NCBI RefSeq assembly: GCF_001425085.1 | Contig: NZ_LMDN01000001.1 | Span: 590,206-654,205 of the forward strand | Length of the DNA: 64,000 nt | Reading direction: 5' to 3' | Source: Leifsonia sp. Root4 | GTDB lineage: Bacteria > Actinomycetota > Actinomycetes > Actinomycetales > Microbacteriaceae | Shown: positions 1 through 8,749 of the stretch, piece by piece | Layout: the number at the start of each line of letters is the position of its first letter | How positions within the stretch are numbered: the first letter of the stretch is position 1 | The notes under the pieces: model-generated | Told to the model about the DNA's origin: nothing | Seen by the model: only the letters and a program-made list of their open reading frames with translations | The model's database searches: none | Position numbers and translations under genes: made by a program

Positions 1-608
1 CGTTCTGGTACAAGGTCGCCGGCAGCTTCGTCGGCCTGCTGCTCGTTCTGGCCATCAACACCGGCGTGCTCGCGGCGATGTTCCGTTTCCTCTCCGGCGC
101 CAGTGTGCCGTGGCACCGGCTCTGGGGCGGATCGTTCCTCGGAGCCGGCGCCCTCACCGTGCTTCAGGTGCTCGGTGGCACGCTGATCGGCGGCGTCACG
201 AACAACCCCCTGCTGGCCACTTTCGCGGTCTTCGTCGGTCTGCTGCTCTGGTTCCGGCTCACCAGTATCGTCACCCTCGTCGCCGCGGCGTGGATCGCCG
301 TCGCCGCCGGCGATCGGGGCATCTCGCTGCGGAGTGTGACGCAGGAGCAACTCGAGGCCGAGCGCCGCGAGGCCGAGCACCAGGCCGTGCGGCTCGCCGC
401 CGAGGTTGCGCTCCGTGACGCCAAGCGCGCCCGCGACGCCGCATCGTGGTTCCGACGCCCTGCCGCAGCCCTGCAGCTTCGGATCGCGCAGCAGCACTAC
501 GACGAGGTCATGCAGGAGCACGGGGTCGACCGGACACGGGATGCCGCGGCATCCGCCCCGGCGAAGCACGGCCGTCCGAATGACGCCTCGCGCGGCAATC
601 TAGACTGA
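1..608 (+). CDS. YihY/BrkB-family membrane protein, C-terminal part
   Basis: The 5' end lies before the window; the reading frame is open from base 3. What is visible is the last part of a multi-span membrane protein: hydrophobic segments at about residues 10-30, 40-60 and 65-90 of the visible part, with the LWFRLTSIVTLVAAAW stretch typical of the C-terminal core of the YihY/BrkB (UPF0761) family. A charged, alpha-helical cytoplasmic tail rich in Glu and Arg follows (RREAEHQAVRLAAE). The family is of unknown function; old links to RNase BN and serum resistance are not well supported. The TGA stop overlaps the -10 box of the next gene. Confidence 0.8.
   Translation, partial: FWYKVAGSFVGLLLVLAINTGVLAAMFRFLSGASVPWHRLWGGSFLGAGALTVLQVLGGTLIGGVTNNPLLATFAVFVGLLLWFRLTSIVTLVAAAWIAVAAGDRGISLRSVTQEQLEAERREAEHQAVRLAAEVALRDAKRARDAASWFRRPAAALQLRIAQQHYDEVMQEHGVDRTRDAAASAPAKHGRPNDASRGNLD
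601..606 (+). promoter_or_regulatory. -10 box TAGACT of the exonuclease III gene
   Basis: TAGACT ends exactly 6 nt before the ATG at 613 and no Shine-Dalgarno lies between, so transcription probably starts at or next to the ATG. The same spacing recurs at several other genes here. Confidence 0.55.
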
Positions 609-612
609 AGTC

Positions 613-1455
613 ATGTCTTCTGCGTCGTCGCCACTGCGTATTGCCTCTGTCAACGTGAACGGCGTGCGCGCCGCCTACCGCAATGGGATGGGTGACTGGC
701 TGGCCAGCCGCGATGTCGACATCCTGGCGCTGCAAGAGGTGCGCGCAGACACCAGCCACCTCGAAGAGCTGCTCGGCGAGGAGTGGAACATCCTGCACGA
801 CGCGGCCACCGCCAAGGGGCGCGCAGGCGTGGCACTCGCCAGCCGTCGCAACGCCGAGATCCACCGCGTCGAGCTGGGCGCCGTCGACTTCGACAGCGCC
901 GGGCGCTGGCTCGAGGCCGACTACCGCGTCGGCGACCAGATCCTCACCGTTGTCAGCACCTACGTGCACTCCGGCGAGGCCGACACCCCCAAGCAGGTCG
1001 AGAAGTACAAGTTCCTCGACGCCATGGAGGCCCGCCTGCCGGAGCTCGTCGCGCACTCGAAGTACGCGCTCGTGCTCGGCGACCTGAATGTCGGCCACCG
1101 CACGCTCGACATCAAGAACTGGAAGGGCAATGTGAAGCGCGCCGGCTTCCTGCCGGATGAGCGCGCCTACTTCGACCGCTTCGTCGGCGCCGAGGGCGAG
1201 GCGGAGTACAACAACGGTGCCGGTCTCGGCTGGGTCGATGTCGGCCGCAAGTGGGCCGGCGAGGTGGAGGGCCCGTACTCGTGGTGGTCCAACCGCGGGC
1301 AGGCGTTCGACAACGACACCGGGTGGCGCATCGACTACCACCTGGCGAGCCCCGCGCTGGCAGCCACCGTCGCGAACTACACGATCGATCGCGCCCCGTC
1401 CTACGCCGAGCGATGGTCCGACCACGCCCCCGTCGTCGTCGACTACGCCATCTAG
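613..1455 (+). CDS. xth: Exodeoxyribonuclease III (AP endonuclease family)
   Basis: A 280-residue endonuclease/exonuclease/phosphatase-fold enzyme of the ExoIII/XthA type, which cuts DNA at abasic sites and degrades 3' ends during base excision repair. Visible family signatures: N-terminal RIASVNVNGVRAA, metal-binding Glu in LALQEVRAD, GDLNVGHRTLD (Asp/Asn catalytic pair), and the C-terminal RIDYHLAS and WSDHAPVVVDY with the catalytic Asp-His. Length is normal for the family. The ATG is supported by the -10 box 6 nt upstream. It is followed 55 bp later by trpS in the same direction. Confidence 0.93.
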   Translation: MSSASSPLRIASVNVNGVRAAYRNGMGDWLASRDVDILALQEVRADTSHLEELLGEEWNILHDAATAKGRAGVALASRRNAEIHRVELGAVDFDSAGRWLEADYRVGDQILTVVSTYVHSGEADTPKQVEKYKFLDAMEARLPELVAHSKYALVLGDLNVGHRTLDIKNWKGNVKRAGFLPDERAYFDRFVGAEGEAEYNNGAGLGWVDVGRKWAGEVEGPYSWWSNRGQAFDNDTGWRIDYHLASPALAATVANYTIDRAPSYAERWSDHAPVVVDYAI

Positions 1456-1510
1456 ATTCCCGGGTTCGCCAGCCGAACGGCGGCGCCACCACTCTCACCA
1501 CAGCCTTGAA

Positions 1511-2530
1511 ATGAGCACCATGACCTCTCTCCCCCGCCTGTACTCGGGCATGCAGCCATCAGCGGACTCGCTGCACGCCGGCAACTACATCGGCGCCCTG
1601 CTGCAGTGGAAGCAGCTGCAAACGACGCACGACGCGCTGTTCTCGGTCGTCGACATGCACGCCATCACGGTGCCGCAGGACCCGGCGGAGCTGCGCGAGA
1701 AGACGCGTCGCACCGCCGCACAGTACATCGCGGCCGGGATCGACCCGGAGAGCTCGACGCTCTACGTGCAGTCCCACGTGCCAGCCCACGCGGAGCTCGC
1801 CTGGATCCTGAACACCATCACGGGCTTCGGCGAGGCCGGGCGGATGACGCAGTTCAAGGACAAGTCGAAGAAGCAGGGCGCGGATGCCACCTCGGTCGGT
1901 CTCTTCACCTACCCGGTGCTGATGGCGGCCGACATCCTGCTCTACCAGAGTGAGGTCGTGCCGGTCGGAGACGACCAGAAGCAGCACGTCGAACTCACCC
2001 GCGATCTCGCCACCCGTTTCAACGCGCGCTTCGGCGAGACCTTCACCATTCCGCAGCCGGTCATCCAGAAGGAGACCGCCCGCATCTACGATCTGCAGAA
2101 CCCCGGTTCGAAGATGTCGAAGTCCGGCGAGTCTCCAGCCGGCATCCTGTGGCTGCTCGACGAGCCGGGCGCGATCAAGAAGAAGATCATGCGCGCGGTC
2201 ACCGACGATGACGGCGTCGTGCGCTTCGACCGGGAGCACAAGCCGGGCGTCTCGAACCTGATGACGATCTTCCAGGTGTTCTCCGGCCGTTCGCTGACCG
2301 AGATCGAGGACGCCTTCGCCGGTCGGGGTTACGGTGACTTCAAGAAGGAGCTCGTCGAGCTCGTCGTCGCCGAGTTCTCACCGATCCGCGAGAAGGCGAC
2401 CGCGCTGCTCGACGACCCGGCCGAGCTCGACCGCGTGCTGGCCGGCAACGCCGACCGTGCCTCGGCGATCGCCGACGCCACTCTCGAGACCGTCTACGAC
2501 CGCATCGGCTTCCTGCGGCGCGTCCGCTAG
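1511..2530 (+). CDS. trpS: Tryptophan-tRNA ligase
   Basis: Class I aminoacyl-tRNA synthetase charging tRNA-Trp. The HIGH-type element is SADSLHAGNYIG near residue 15 and the KMSKS loop is intact (SKMSKSGES). The 339-residue length fits bacterial TrpS. The frame is open well upstream into xth, but homology starts at LPRLYSGMQPSA, so ATG 1511 (or ATG 1520, three codons later) is the start. A GNAT gene follows 8 bp after the stop, suggesting co-transcription. Confidence 0.95.
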   Translation: MSTMTSLPRLYSGMQPSADSLHAGNYIGALLQWKQLQTTHDALFSVVDMHAITVPQDPAELREKTRRTAAQYIAAGIDPESSTLYVQSHVPAHAELAWILNTITGFGEAGRMTQFKDKSKKQGADATSVGLFTYPVLMAADILLYQSEVVPVGDDQKQHVELTRDLATRFNARFGETFTIPQPVIQKETARIYDLQNPGSKMSKSGESPAGILWLLDEPGAIKKKIMRAVTDDDGVVRFDREHKPGVSNLMTIFQVFSGRSLTEIEDAFAGRGYGDFKKELVELVVAEFSPIREKATALLDDPAELDRVLAGNADRASAIADATLETVYDRIGFLRRVR

Positions 2531-2538
2531 GGCAGACC

Positions 2539-3111
2539 ATGCAGCCGTTCGAATTGCGCACGACCCGCCTGGTCCTGAACCAGCCGGGGCCGGATGACAT
2601 CGACGCCATCGCCGAGTACTGCACCGATGCCGCGTTCGAGAAGTACCTGCCGACGCCCTGGCCGTACACGCGCGAGCACGCCGTCGGCTTCGTCTCCGAC
2701 GTGGTTCCCGCGGGCTGGCGTGACGGAAACGAGGCGACCTGGGCCGTGCGGTTGCAGGGCGACGACAGAGTGATCGGCATGATCGCACTCCGCCTGCAGC
2801 GCCACGACCTCGGCTTCTGGCTCGGCGCAGAACACCGCGGCTTCGGTTATATGCCCGAAGCGGTATCTGTCGTGTCCGACTGGGTCTTCGACGGCGGGAT
2901 CCCCGACGCCCCCGCGGTGCTCTGGGAGGCGGTTGTGGGCAACACAGCCTCGGCGCGCGTCGCCAGGAAGTCCGGCTTCCGCTACATCGGAGTCGCACCG
3001 GCCACGACCCCCGGCCGCGACGGCACGGTTCCGCAGAGCTGGCACGCCAGCCTCGCACCCGGCATCCGCTCGGTGCATAACGGCTGGCCACAGGAGGTGG
3101 TCGACGGATGA
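2539..3111 (+). CDS. GNAT-family N-acetyltransferase (RimJ/RimL-like)
   Basis: A 190-residue acetyltransferase of the RimJ/RimL group. It begins with the typical strand LRTTRLVLNQPGPDD and contains GFWLGAEHRGFGYMPEAV, the acetyl-CoA binding part (Q/R-x-x-G-x-G/A variant), then ARVARKSGFRYIG near the end. The substrate cannot be told from sequence; relatives acetylate protein N-termini or small amines. It starts 8 bp after trpS and its end overlaps the HAD gene by 4 bp (ATGA), so the three are likely one transcript. Confidence 0.85.
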   Translation: MQPFELRTTRLVLNQPGPDDIDAIAEYCTDAAFEKYLPTPWPYTREHAVGFVSDVVPAGWRDGNEATWAVRLQGDDRVIGMIALRLQRHDLGFWLGAEHRGFGYMPEAVSVVSDWVFDGGIPDAPAVLWEAVVGNTASARVARKSGFRYIGVAPATTPGRDGTVPQSWHASLAPGIRSVHNGWPQEVVDG

Positions 3112-3875
3112 GCGGCACAGCACGGACCGACATCGCCGCGGTGCTCTTCGACCTCGACGACACGCTCTTCGCGCACCGCACGGCGGTCGCCCACGGCATC
3201 GTCGCGCACATCGACCAGCTCGGCGGCTTCGACGGCGTGCACACCCCGGATGCCGTCGCCCTCTGGCACGCGCTCGAGGAGAAGCACTACCACTCCTATC
3301 TCGAGGGCACGCTCGATTTCGAGGGACAGCGCCGGGCGCGGGCCCGCGACTTCGCGGCGGCCCACGGCGTGCACCTGGGGGACGCAGCCAGCGGTGCCTG
3401 GTTCGACGAGTACTTCGAGCACTACACCGCGGCCTGGACCCTGCACGAGGACGCCCTGCGCTGCCTCGACGCGCTCGACGAGGCGATCCCCGGCGTCGGG
3501 TTCGGCATCATCACGAACGGCGACCCGGCATTCCAGCAGCGCAAGCTCGACCGGGTGGAGTTGACCGCACGGATGCGCCTCGACGTGCATCCCGAACGTT
3601 TCGTCACCTCGGGCGCGCTCGGCTTCGCCAAACCAGACGCGCGCATCTTCGAGGCGGCCTGCGCGGCCTTCGGCGTGGCGCCGGCCGAGGCCGTGTACGT
3701 CGGCGACCGCCTGCGCACCGACGCGATCGGCGCGGCCTCTGCCGGTCTCACCGGCGTCTGGCTGAACCGCGATGGCATCGCCGCCTCCGCAGAGGATGCC
3801 GCCGACGCCGCCGCCCTCGGCGTGCTCGAGATCGCGACTCTCGCCGAGCTCACCCCGGCACTCCTCGCCCGCTGA
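3108..3875 (+). CDS. HAD-superfamily hydrolase
   Basis: Haloacid dehalogenase-type phosphatase of 255 residues. Motif I is VLFDLDDTLF (nucleophile Asp), motif II IITNGD, motif III with Lys in GFAKPDARIFEAA, motif IV VYVGDRLRTDAIGA. The cap is inserted after motif I, so it is a subfamily IA-type enzyme like phosphoglycolate phosphatase or YjjG. Substrate unknown. ATG overlaps the stop of the GNAT gene. Last gene of the plus-strand run before a repeat-rich gap. Confidence 0.88.
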   Translation: MSGTARTDIAAVLFDLDDTLFAHRTAVAHGIVAHIDQLGGFDGVHTPDAVALWHALEEKHYHSYLEGTLDFEGQRRARARDFAAAHGVHLGDAASGAWFDEYFEHYTAAWTLHEDALRCLDALDEAIPGVGFGIITNGDPAFQQRKLDRVELTARMRLDVHPERFVTSGALGFAKPDARIFEAACAAFGVAPAEAVYVGDRLRTDAIGAASAGLTGVWLNRDGIAASAEDAADAAALGVLEIATLAELTPALLAR

Positions 3876-3928
3876 GCCGCGTCCGCCCACGAATATTCTG
3901 CATCCGCCACGAAGCGTCTGCGCACGTG

Positions 3929-4047
3929 TCAGGGCTTCGGGGGCGGCCTCGTTCCTCGGCTGCTCCCTCGAGCCAGCGTGGGAGCCCTACGTTGGCTTGA
4001 GCGAGCGGGTCGACGAGGAACGAGGAGGCCGGCACGCGAAGCCCTGA
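3929..4047. repeat. 119-bp imperfect palindrome
   Basis: Outer arms TCAGGGCTTCG and CGAAGCCCTGA at the two ends; next inwards GGCCTC...GTTCCTCG pairs with CGAGGAAC...GAGGCC; the centre contains AGCCAGCGT facing ACGTTGGCT. The structure is symmetrical about position ~3988 with small bulges. No transposase is adjacent. It could be a MITE-like or other dispersed palindromic repeat; I cannot check for further copies in the genome. Confidence 0.7.
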
Positions 4048-4080
4048 GCGGACCGTTGCCCGGCATCCGCGCCGGAGCAG

Positions 4081-4117
4081 CACGAAACCCCGCACTCAGT
4101 GAGTACGGGGCTTCGTG
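4081..4117. terminator. Bidirectional terminator hairpin between HAD gene and glpK
   Basis: CACGAAACCCCGCACTC pairs with GAGTACGGGGCTTCGTG around loop AGT; 15 of 17 positions pair strictly. It sits between the convergent HAD gene and glpK and has AA/TT at the flanks on both strands, so it can serve either direction. Confidence 0.7.
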
Positions 4118-4121
4118 ATCT

Positions 4122-4304
4122 GGTTTCGACAAGCTCAACCAGCGGGGCGTGGCTCAATCAGCGGTTTCGACAAGCTCAACCAGCGGGGCGTGGCTCAACC
4201 AGCGGTTTCGACAAGCTCAACCAGCGGGGCGTGGCTCAACCAGCGGGGCGAGGCTCAACCAGCGGTTAGGACAAGCTCATCCAGCGGGGCGCTGCCCGAC
4301 CGGC
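4122..4304. repeat. 41-bp tandem repeats (GGTTTCGACAAGCTCAACC type)
   Basis: Three 41-bp units start at 4122, 4163 and 4204; a 19-bp half unit (4245-4263) and a diverged unit (4264-4304) follow. Each unit is two related halves: GGTTTCGACAAGCTCAACC(AGC) and GGGGCGTGGCTCAACCAGC, which share GCTCAACCAGC. The array ends 16 bp before the glpK stop codon. The gap from 3876 to 4320 holds this array, the hairpin at 4081 and the palindrome at 3929, and I see no gene in it. Confidence 0.88.
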
Positions 4305-4320
4305 GGAGGCTTGCGACTGG

Positions 4321-5835
4321 TTACTTGACGTCGTCGTCGACCCAGTCGAGGGTCTTCGTGACGGCCTTCTTCCAGTTGCGGTAAAGACGGTCACGCTCGC
4401 CGGAGTCCATGTTCGGCTCCCAGCGCTTGTCTTCCTGCCAGTTCTTGGCGAGGTCGTCCAGACCGCTCCAGAAGCCGACGGCGAGGCCGGCGGCGTAGGC
4501 CGCGCCGAGCGCCGTCGTCTCTGCGACGACGGGGCGAACGACGGGAACATTCAGGATGTCGGCCTGGAACTGCAGCAGCGTGTTGTTCGCCGTCGCACCG
4601 CCGTCGACCTTGAGCTCGGTCAGCGGAACGCCGGAGTCGGCGTTGACCGCGTCGATGACCTCGCGGGTCTGGAACGCGATCGCCTCAAGGGCGGCACGTG
4701 CGATGTGGCCCTTGTTGACGTAGCGGGTCAGACCGACGAGCGCACCACGGGCGTCTGCACGCCAGTGCGGGGCGAACAGCCCGGAGAACGCCGGCACGAA
4801 GTACGCGCCACCGTTGTCGTCGACCGTCTTCGCGAGCTCCTCGATGTCGGCGGCCGACTCGATGATGCCGAGGTTGTCGCGCATCCACTGCACGAGCGAA
4901 CCGGTGACGGCGATCGAGCCCTCGAGCGCGTAGTGCACCGGTGCGTCGCCGAGCTTGTAGCCGACGGTCGTCAGCAGGCCGTTCTTGGAGTGGACGATCT
5001 CCTCACCCGTGTTGAAGATGAGGAAGTTGCCGGTTCCGTAGGTGTTCTTGGCCTCGCCGGTGGCGAAGGCCGCCTGGCCGAAGGTCGCGGCCTGCTGGTC
5101 GCCCAGGATGCCGGCGATCGGGGTCTCGCGCAGCAGCGAGTGCTCGTCGGCGTGACCGTAGACCTCGGAGGAGGACTTGATCTCGGGGAGCATCGAGCGC
5201 GGAACACCGAAGATCGCGAGGATCTCGTCGTCCCACTGCAGGGTCTCCAGGTCCATGAACATGGTGCGCGATGCGTTGGTGACGTCGGTCGCGTGCACGC
5301 CGCCGTCCACGCCGCCGGTCAGGTTCCACAGAACCCAGCTGTCGGTGGTGCCGAAGAGGAGCTCGCCGGCATCCGCTGCCTCACGCGCACCGGGAACGTT
5401 CTCGAGGATCCAGACGATCTTCGTGCCGGAGAAGTAGGTGGCCAGGGGCAGGCCGACCTTCTGCTTGAAGCGCTCTGTACCTCCGTCGGCCGCGAGGCGG
5501 TCGACGATGTCCTGGGTGCGGGTGTCCTGCCAGACGATGGCGTTGTAGACGGCCTCGCCGGTGTTCTTGTTCCACACAACAGCCGTCTCGCGCTGGTTGG
5601 TGATGCCGACGGAGGCGATGTCGTGACGCGTCAGGTTCGCCTTGGACAGTGCCTGGCCGATCACCTCTCGGGTGTTGTCCCAGATTTCCTTGGGGTTGTG
5701 CTCGACCCAGCCGGCCTGCGGGAAGATCTGCTCGTGTTCGAGCTGCCCGGTCGAGATGATCGATCCGGCCTTGTCGAACACAATGGCACGCGAGCTCGTG
5801 GTGCCCTGGTCAATGGCGAGTACGTAGTCAGCCAT
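4321..5835 (-). CDS. glpK: Glycerol kinase
   Basis: FGGY-family sugar kinase of 504 residues that phosphorylates glycerol to glycerol 3-phosphate. N-terminal ATP-binding segment [18 protein letters not shown], substrate-site [15 protein letters not shown], and the C-terminal [18 protein letters not shown] motif are all present. The start is ATG 5835, preceded by AAGGAG 8 nt upstream; the frame is open 26 codons further, but that extension has no family match. It is the last gene of the glpD-glpF-glpK run, 41 bp after glpF. The three form a complete route from glycerol to dihydroxyacetone phosphate. Confidence 0.96.
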   Translation of the reverse strand: MADYVLAIDQGTTSSRAIVFDKAGSIISTGQLEHEQIFPQAGWVEHNPKEIWDNTREVIGQALSKANLTRHDIASVGITNQRETAVVWNKNTGEAVYNAIVWQDTRTQDIVDRLAADGGTERFKQKVGLPLATYFSGTKIVWILENVPGAREAADAGELLFGTTDSWVLWNLTGGVDGGVHATDVTNASRTMFMDLETLQWDDEILAIFGVPRSMLPEIKSSSEVYGHADEHSLLRETPIAGILGDQQAATFGQAAFATGEAKNTYGTGNFLIFNTGEEIVHSKNGLLTTVGYKLGDAPVHYALEGSIAVTGSLVQWMRDNLGIIESAADIEELAKTVDDNGGAYFVPAFSGLFAPHWRADARGALVGLTRYVNKGHIARAALEAIAFQTREVIDAVNADSGVPLTELKVDGGATANNTLLQFQADILNVPVVRPVVAETTALGAAYAAGLAVGFWSGLDDLAKNWQEDKRWEPNMDSGERDRLYRNWKKAVTKTLDWVDDDVK

Positions 5836-5876
5836 GGTGATAACTCCTTTGCTATCGGGTGAAGGTGGTGGGACGT

Positions 5877-6653
5877 TTAGGTGATGATCGGCAGCAGCAC
5901 GAGGGCGGACCAACCGGCGATCAGGCCGCCGATCAGCGGGCCGACGACGGGGACCCAGGAGTAGCTCCAGTCGGAGCCGCCCTTGCCCTTGATCGGAAGC
6001 AGGAAGTGCATGATGCGCGGGCCGAGGTCGCGTGCGGGGTTGATGGCGTAGCCGGTCGGGCCACCGAGCGAGGCACCGATACCGATCACGAGCAGTGCGA
6101 CGGGGAGCGCGCCGAGGGCCGCGAGGCCACCGTCACCCTGACGCCCGCCGCCGAAGCCGATGACGACGAAGACCAGCACGAAGGTGCCGATGATCTCGGT
6201 GACGAGGTTCCAGCCGTAGGAGCGGATGGCGGGGCCGGTCGAGAACACACCGAGCTTGTTGGCGGCATCCGGCTCAGCGTCGAAGTGCTGCTTGTAGGCC
6301 AGCCACACGAAGGCGGCACCGAGCATCGCGCCGATCAACTGCGCGGCGATGTAGGCGAGCACAGAGACCGCGGAGACCGCGACCGTCGTGCCGAGCGCCG
6401 CATTGCCGAACTCGGTCGCGCCGTTGGCGACGAGACCGACGGTGACGGCCGGGTTCAGGTGGGCGCCGGAGGCGTACGACACGATGACACCGGCGAAGAC
6501 CGCGAGGCCCCAGCCGATGTTCACCATCAGGAAGCCGCCGCCGAGTCCCTTGTTCTTGGCCAGCGCGACGTTGGCGACGACGCCACAGCCGAGCAGTACG
6601 AGCATGGCGGTTCCCACCAGCTCCGAGAGGAACACAATTCCGAGATTGTCCAC
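5877..6653 (-). CDS. glpF: Glycerol uptake facilitator (aquaglyceroporin)
   Basis: MIP-family channel with six membrane segments and both NPA half-helix motifs: HLNPAVTVG and [12 protein letters not shown]. The Asp after the second NPA (NPARD) is typical for glycerol-conducting channels rather than strict aquaporins. I place the start at GTG 6653, because GGAAGG lies 6 nt upstream; the frame is open for 42 more codons without family similarity. This gives 258 residues, usual for GlpF. It sits between glpD and glpK. Confidence 0.93.
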   Translation of the reverse strand: MDNLGIVFLSELVGTAMLVLLGCGVVANVALAKNKGLGGGFLMVNIGWGLAVFAGVIVSYASGAHLNPAVTVGLVANGATEFGNAALGTTVAVSAVSVLAYIAAQLIGAMLGAAFVWLAYKQHFDAEPDAANKLGVFSTGPAIRSYGWNLVTEIIGTFVLVFVVIGFGGGRQGDGGLAALGALPVALLVIGIGASLGGPTGYAINPARDLGPRIMHFLLPIKGKGGSDWSYSWVPVVGPLIGGLIAGWSALVLLPIIT

Positions 6654-6773
6654 GTTGACCTTCCAATTTGTTTCGTGATTCTTCGCGTCGGTGAGTTCCG
6701 CTGCGAAAGGGGCGGATTCAGCGAATCCTGTAGAACCGTATCCGGCTCCGGCCCGGCGGGGCAGGCGTTTCGC

Positions 6774-6789
6774 ATGCACATCCGTGCAT
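6774..6789. promoter_or_regulatory. Candidate operator upstream of glpF: ATGCAC-N4-GTGCAT
   Basis: A perfect 6-bp inverted repeat with a 4-bp spacer (ATGCACATCCGTGCAT) in the 184-bp gap between glpD and glpF. It shares the core TGCAC-N4-GTGCA with the 16-bp palindrome between glpD and the SorC-type regulator (8750-8765), which makes a common operator likely. Function is inferred. Confidence 0.5.
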
Positions 6790-6837
6790 TCTCCCGCCCG
6801 CCGCGCCAGACGTCTCGCCCGTCAGCGGGCGGATGGG

Positions 6838-8601
6838 TCAGACCCCGGCGAGGCTCGTGGTCGACGTCGCCGTGCCGAGACGCACGCCGTGGACCTCGGC
6901 GAGTTCCGCGCGCGTCGCGGCGATCTCGGTCGCCCTGCGGGTCTCGTCCCAGCCGAGGCCGGCGGCCATGACGTCTGCCAGCTCGCCCAGCAGATCGGCG
7001 CTCAGCGCGCCGACGAAGGCGAGGCTGGTGCGGCGCAGCACGAGGTCGATCAGGTGGACGGGCTGCTCGGTGGCGACGATGTAGGCGATCTCGCGGCGCG
7101 AGTAGTCCGCGGCGCCGGCGAGGGCGGCATCCGGTGCCCCGTCGCCGTTGACCAGCTCGTCGATCATCGGCTCCGCACGCGTGCCGTAGCGGGCCAGGAG
7201 CTGGGCTGCGCGCTGACGCCCGAGCTCTTCTCCGTTGCTCGCGAGCCAGACCTGGGTGGCCGCGTCGGTGGTCGGGAATCCCTTGCCTCCGCCGATCGCG
7301 AGACCCTCGGTGCTCTGCGTGCGCGTGCCCCCGATGATGCCCAGGATGTCGGTGCTGAGGTGCTCGGCGAGTGCACGGAACGTCGTCCACTTGCCGCCGA
7401 CGAGGCTGAGCAGGGTCGTGCCGGGCAGCTCGGTGAGCGGGGTCTGCTCGATGCGGTAGTCCCGCGAGACGAAACCGGGTGCCTCATCGTCGTGACGGGG
7501 CAGCGGGCGCACGCCGGAGAAGCGGAAGACGATCTCGGAGCGGTCGACGGGGATCTGCGGGAAAACGTGCGCGACGAGTTCGAAGAAGTAGTCGACCTCG
7601 GCCTCGGTGCAGCGGATCGGCTGCGTCATGTCGTGCTCGAGGTCGGTGGTTCCGACGAGCACGCGGCCCTTGAGCGGGTAGATCAGCACGATGCGGCCGT
7701 CCTCGTGCTCGAAGAAGATCTCGCGGCCGTCCGTGGCCTCCAGCAGCGCCGGGTTGTCGAGCACGATGTGCGAGCCCTTGGTTCCGCCCATGTAGTTACT
7801 CGGTCGGCCGAGTGCCTTGTTGGTGAGGTCGGTCCACGGGCCGGTCGTGTTGACGATCACGTCGGCGGTCATGCTGAACACCTCGCCGCTGACGGTGTCG
7901 CGCAGGCGCACGCCGTCCTCGTCGATGCCGACGGCCTCGAGGTAGTTCGCCGCACGGGCGTGCGGGCCGGCGGCGAGGCCGTCGTGCAGCACGTCGAGGG
8001 CGAGGCGCTCCGGGTCGTGCATGGATGCGTCGTAGTACGTGGCGGTGTACTTGAGGTCGGGGTTCAGAGCGGGGAGCTGGCGCAGCGACTCCTTGCGGCC
8101 GCGGAACTCGTGCCGGGGAACGCTGCCGCCGTCGCGCGAGAAGGAGTCGTAGAGGCTGAGGCCCATCTTGATGAGCAGCGCGCCGCGCTCGGTCGGCTTG
8201 CCGGACTTGTGCGTGAGGAAGCGCAGCGGCGCGGAGAGCACCCCGGAGAAGGTGGAGAAGATCGGCACAGTCGTCTTCAACGGCTTGACGTAGTGCGGGG
8301 CGATCTTGATGAGGCTGTTGCGTTCCTCGACCGACTCCTTGACCAGGCGGAACTCGCCGTTCTCGAGGTAGCGGATGCCGCCGTGGATCATGTGCGAGGA
8401 CGCGCTGGACGCGCCGGAGACGTAGTCGCCGCGCTCGACGATGGCGACGTCGACGCCCTGCAGGGCGAGATCGCGGAAGGTGGCGATGCCGTTGATTCCT
8501 GCACCGATGATCAGCACGCTGGCGTTCGGGCGCTGCTGGAGCGCCGCGACGGTGGCCCGCGTGTCAGGGGTGTGCTGTGCGGAGTTGGCCTGTGCCGACA
8601 T
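6838..8601 (-). CDS. glpD: Aerobic glycerol-3-phosphate dehydrogenase
   Basis: FAD-dependent, membrane-associated enzyme (587 residues) that oxidises glycerol 3-phosphate to dihydroxyacetone phosphate and passes electrons to quinone. The FAD-binding Rossmann motif is VLIIGAGINGIATFRDLALQG at residues ~29-49, followed by GDYVSGASSASSHMIHGGIRYLE, typical of GlpD/GlpA. The C-terminal DAO-C domain follows residue ~400. ATG 8601 has GAGAGA upstream. It is the first gene of the glp run and diverges from the regulator gene at 8794. Confidence 0.95.
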   Translation of the reverse strand: MSAQANSAQHTPDTRATVAALQQRPNASVLIIGAGINGIATFRDLALQGVDVAIVERGDYVSGASSASSHMIHGGIRYLENGEFRLVKESVEERNSLIKIAPHYVKPLKTTVPIFSTFSGVLSAPLRFLTHKSGKPTERGALLIKMGLSLYDSFSRDGGSVPRHEFRGRKESLRQLPALNPDLKYTATYYDASMHDPERLALDVLHDGLAAGPHARAANYLEAVGIDEDGVRLRDTVSGEVFSMTADVIVNTTGPWTDLTNKALGRPSNYMGGTKGSHIVLDNPALLEATDGREIFFEHEDGRIVLIYPLKGRVLVGTTDLEHDMTQPIRCTEAEVDYFFELVAHVFPQIPVDRSEIVFRFSGVRPLPRHDDEAPGFVSRDYRIEQTPLTELPGTTLLSLVGGKWTTFRALAEHLSTDILGIIGGTRTQSTEGLAIGGGKGFPTTDAATQVWLASNGEELGRQRAAQLLARYGTRAEPMIDELVNGDGAPDAALAGAADYSRREIAYIVATEQPVHLIDLVLRRTSLAFVGALSADLLGELADVMAAGLGWDETRRATEIAATRAELAEVHGVRLGTATSTTSLAGV

Positions 8602-8656
8602 CTCGATCTCTCGCTTTCCGACTCGCCGATCGCTCGGCGTCGTTCCTCAGATTCAG

Positions 8657-8677
8657 CTGCACGTGTTCAGCGTGCAG
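8657..8677. promoter_or_regulatory. Candidate operator half-sites CTGCAC-N9-GTGCAG
   Basis: Inverted repeat of the same CTGCAC/GTGCAG half-sites as the palindrome at 8750, with a 9-bp spacer, in the divergent glpD/regulator region. The longer spacer makes this weaker than the other two. Confidence 0.35.
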
Positions 8678-8749
8678 GGCGGGTTGCATCTTTGCCACCC
8701 CGTGTGTATGAATACATCTTGAACACATCCGCACAATCTTTCAAAGCTG

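Noticed and set aside
4122-4304. Possible CRISPR array
   Set aside because: Units are contiguous with no unique spacers of constant length, and no cas genes are near.
4115-4384. Plus-strand frame through the 41-bp repeats, giving a repetitive Ser/Gln peptide
   Set aside because: It is only the translation of the tandem repeats and runs antisense into glpK; no ribosome-binding site.
5836-5913. Upstream start for glycerol kinase
   Set aside because: The 26-codon extension has no family similarity, while ATG 5835 has an AAGGAG ribosome-binding site.
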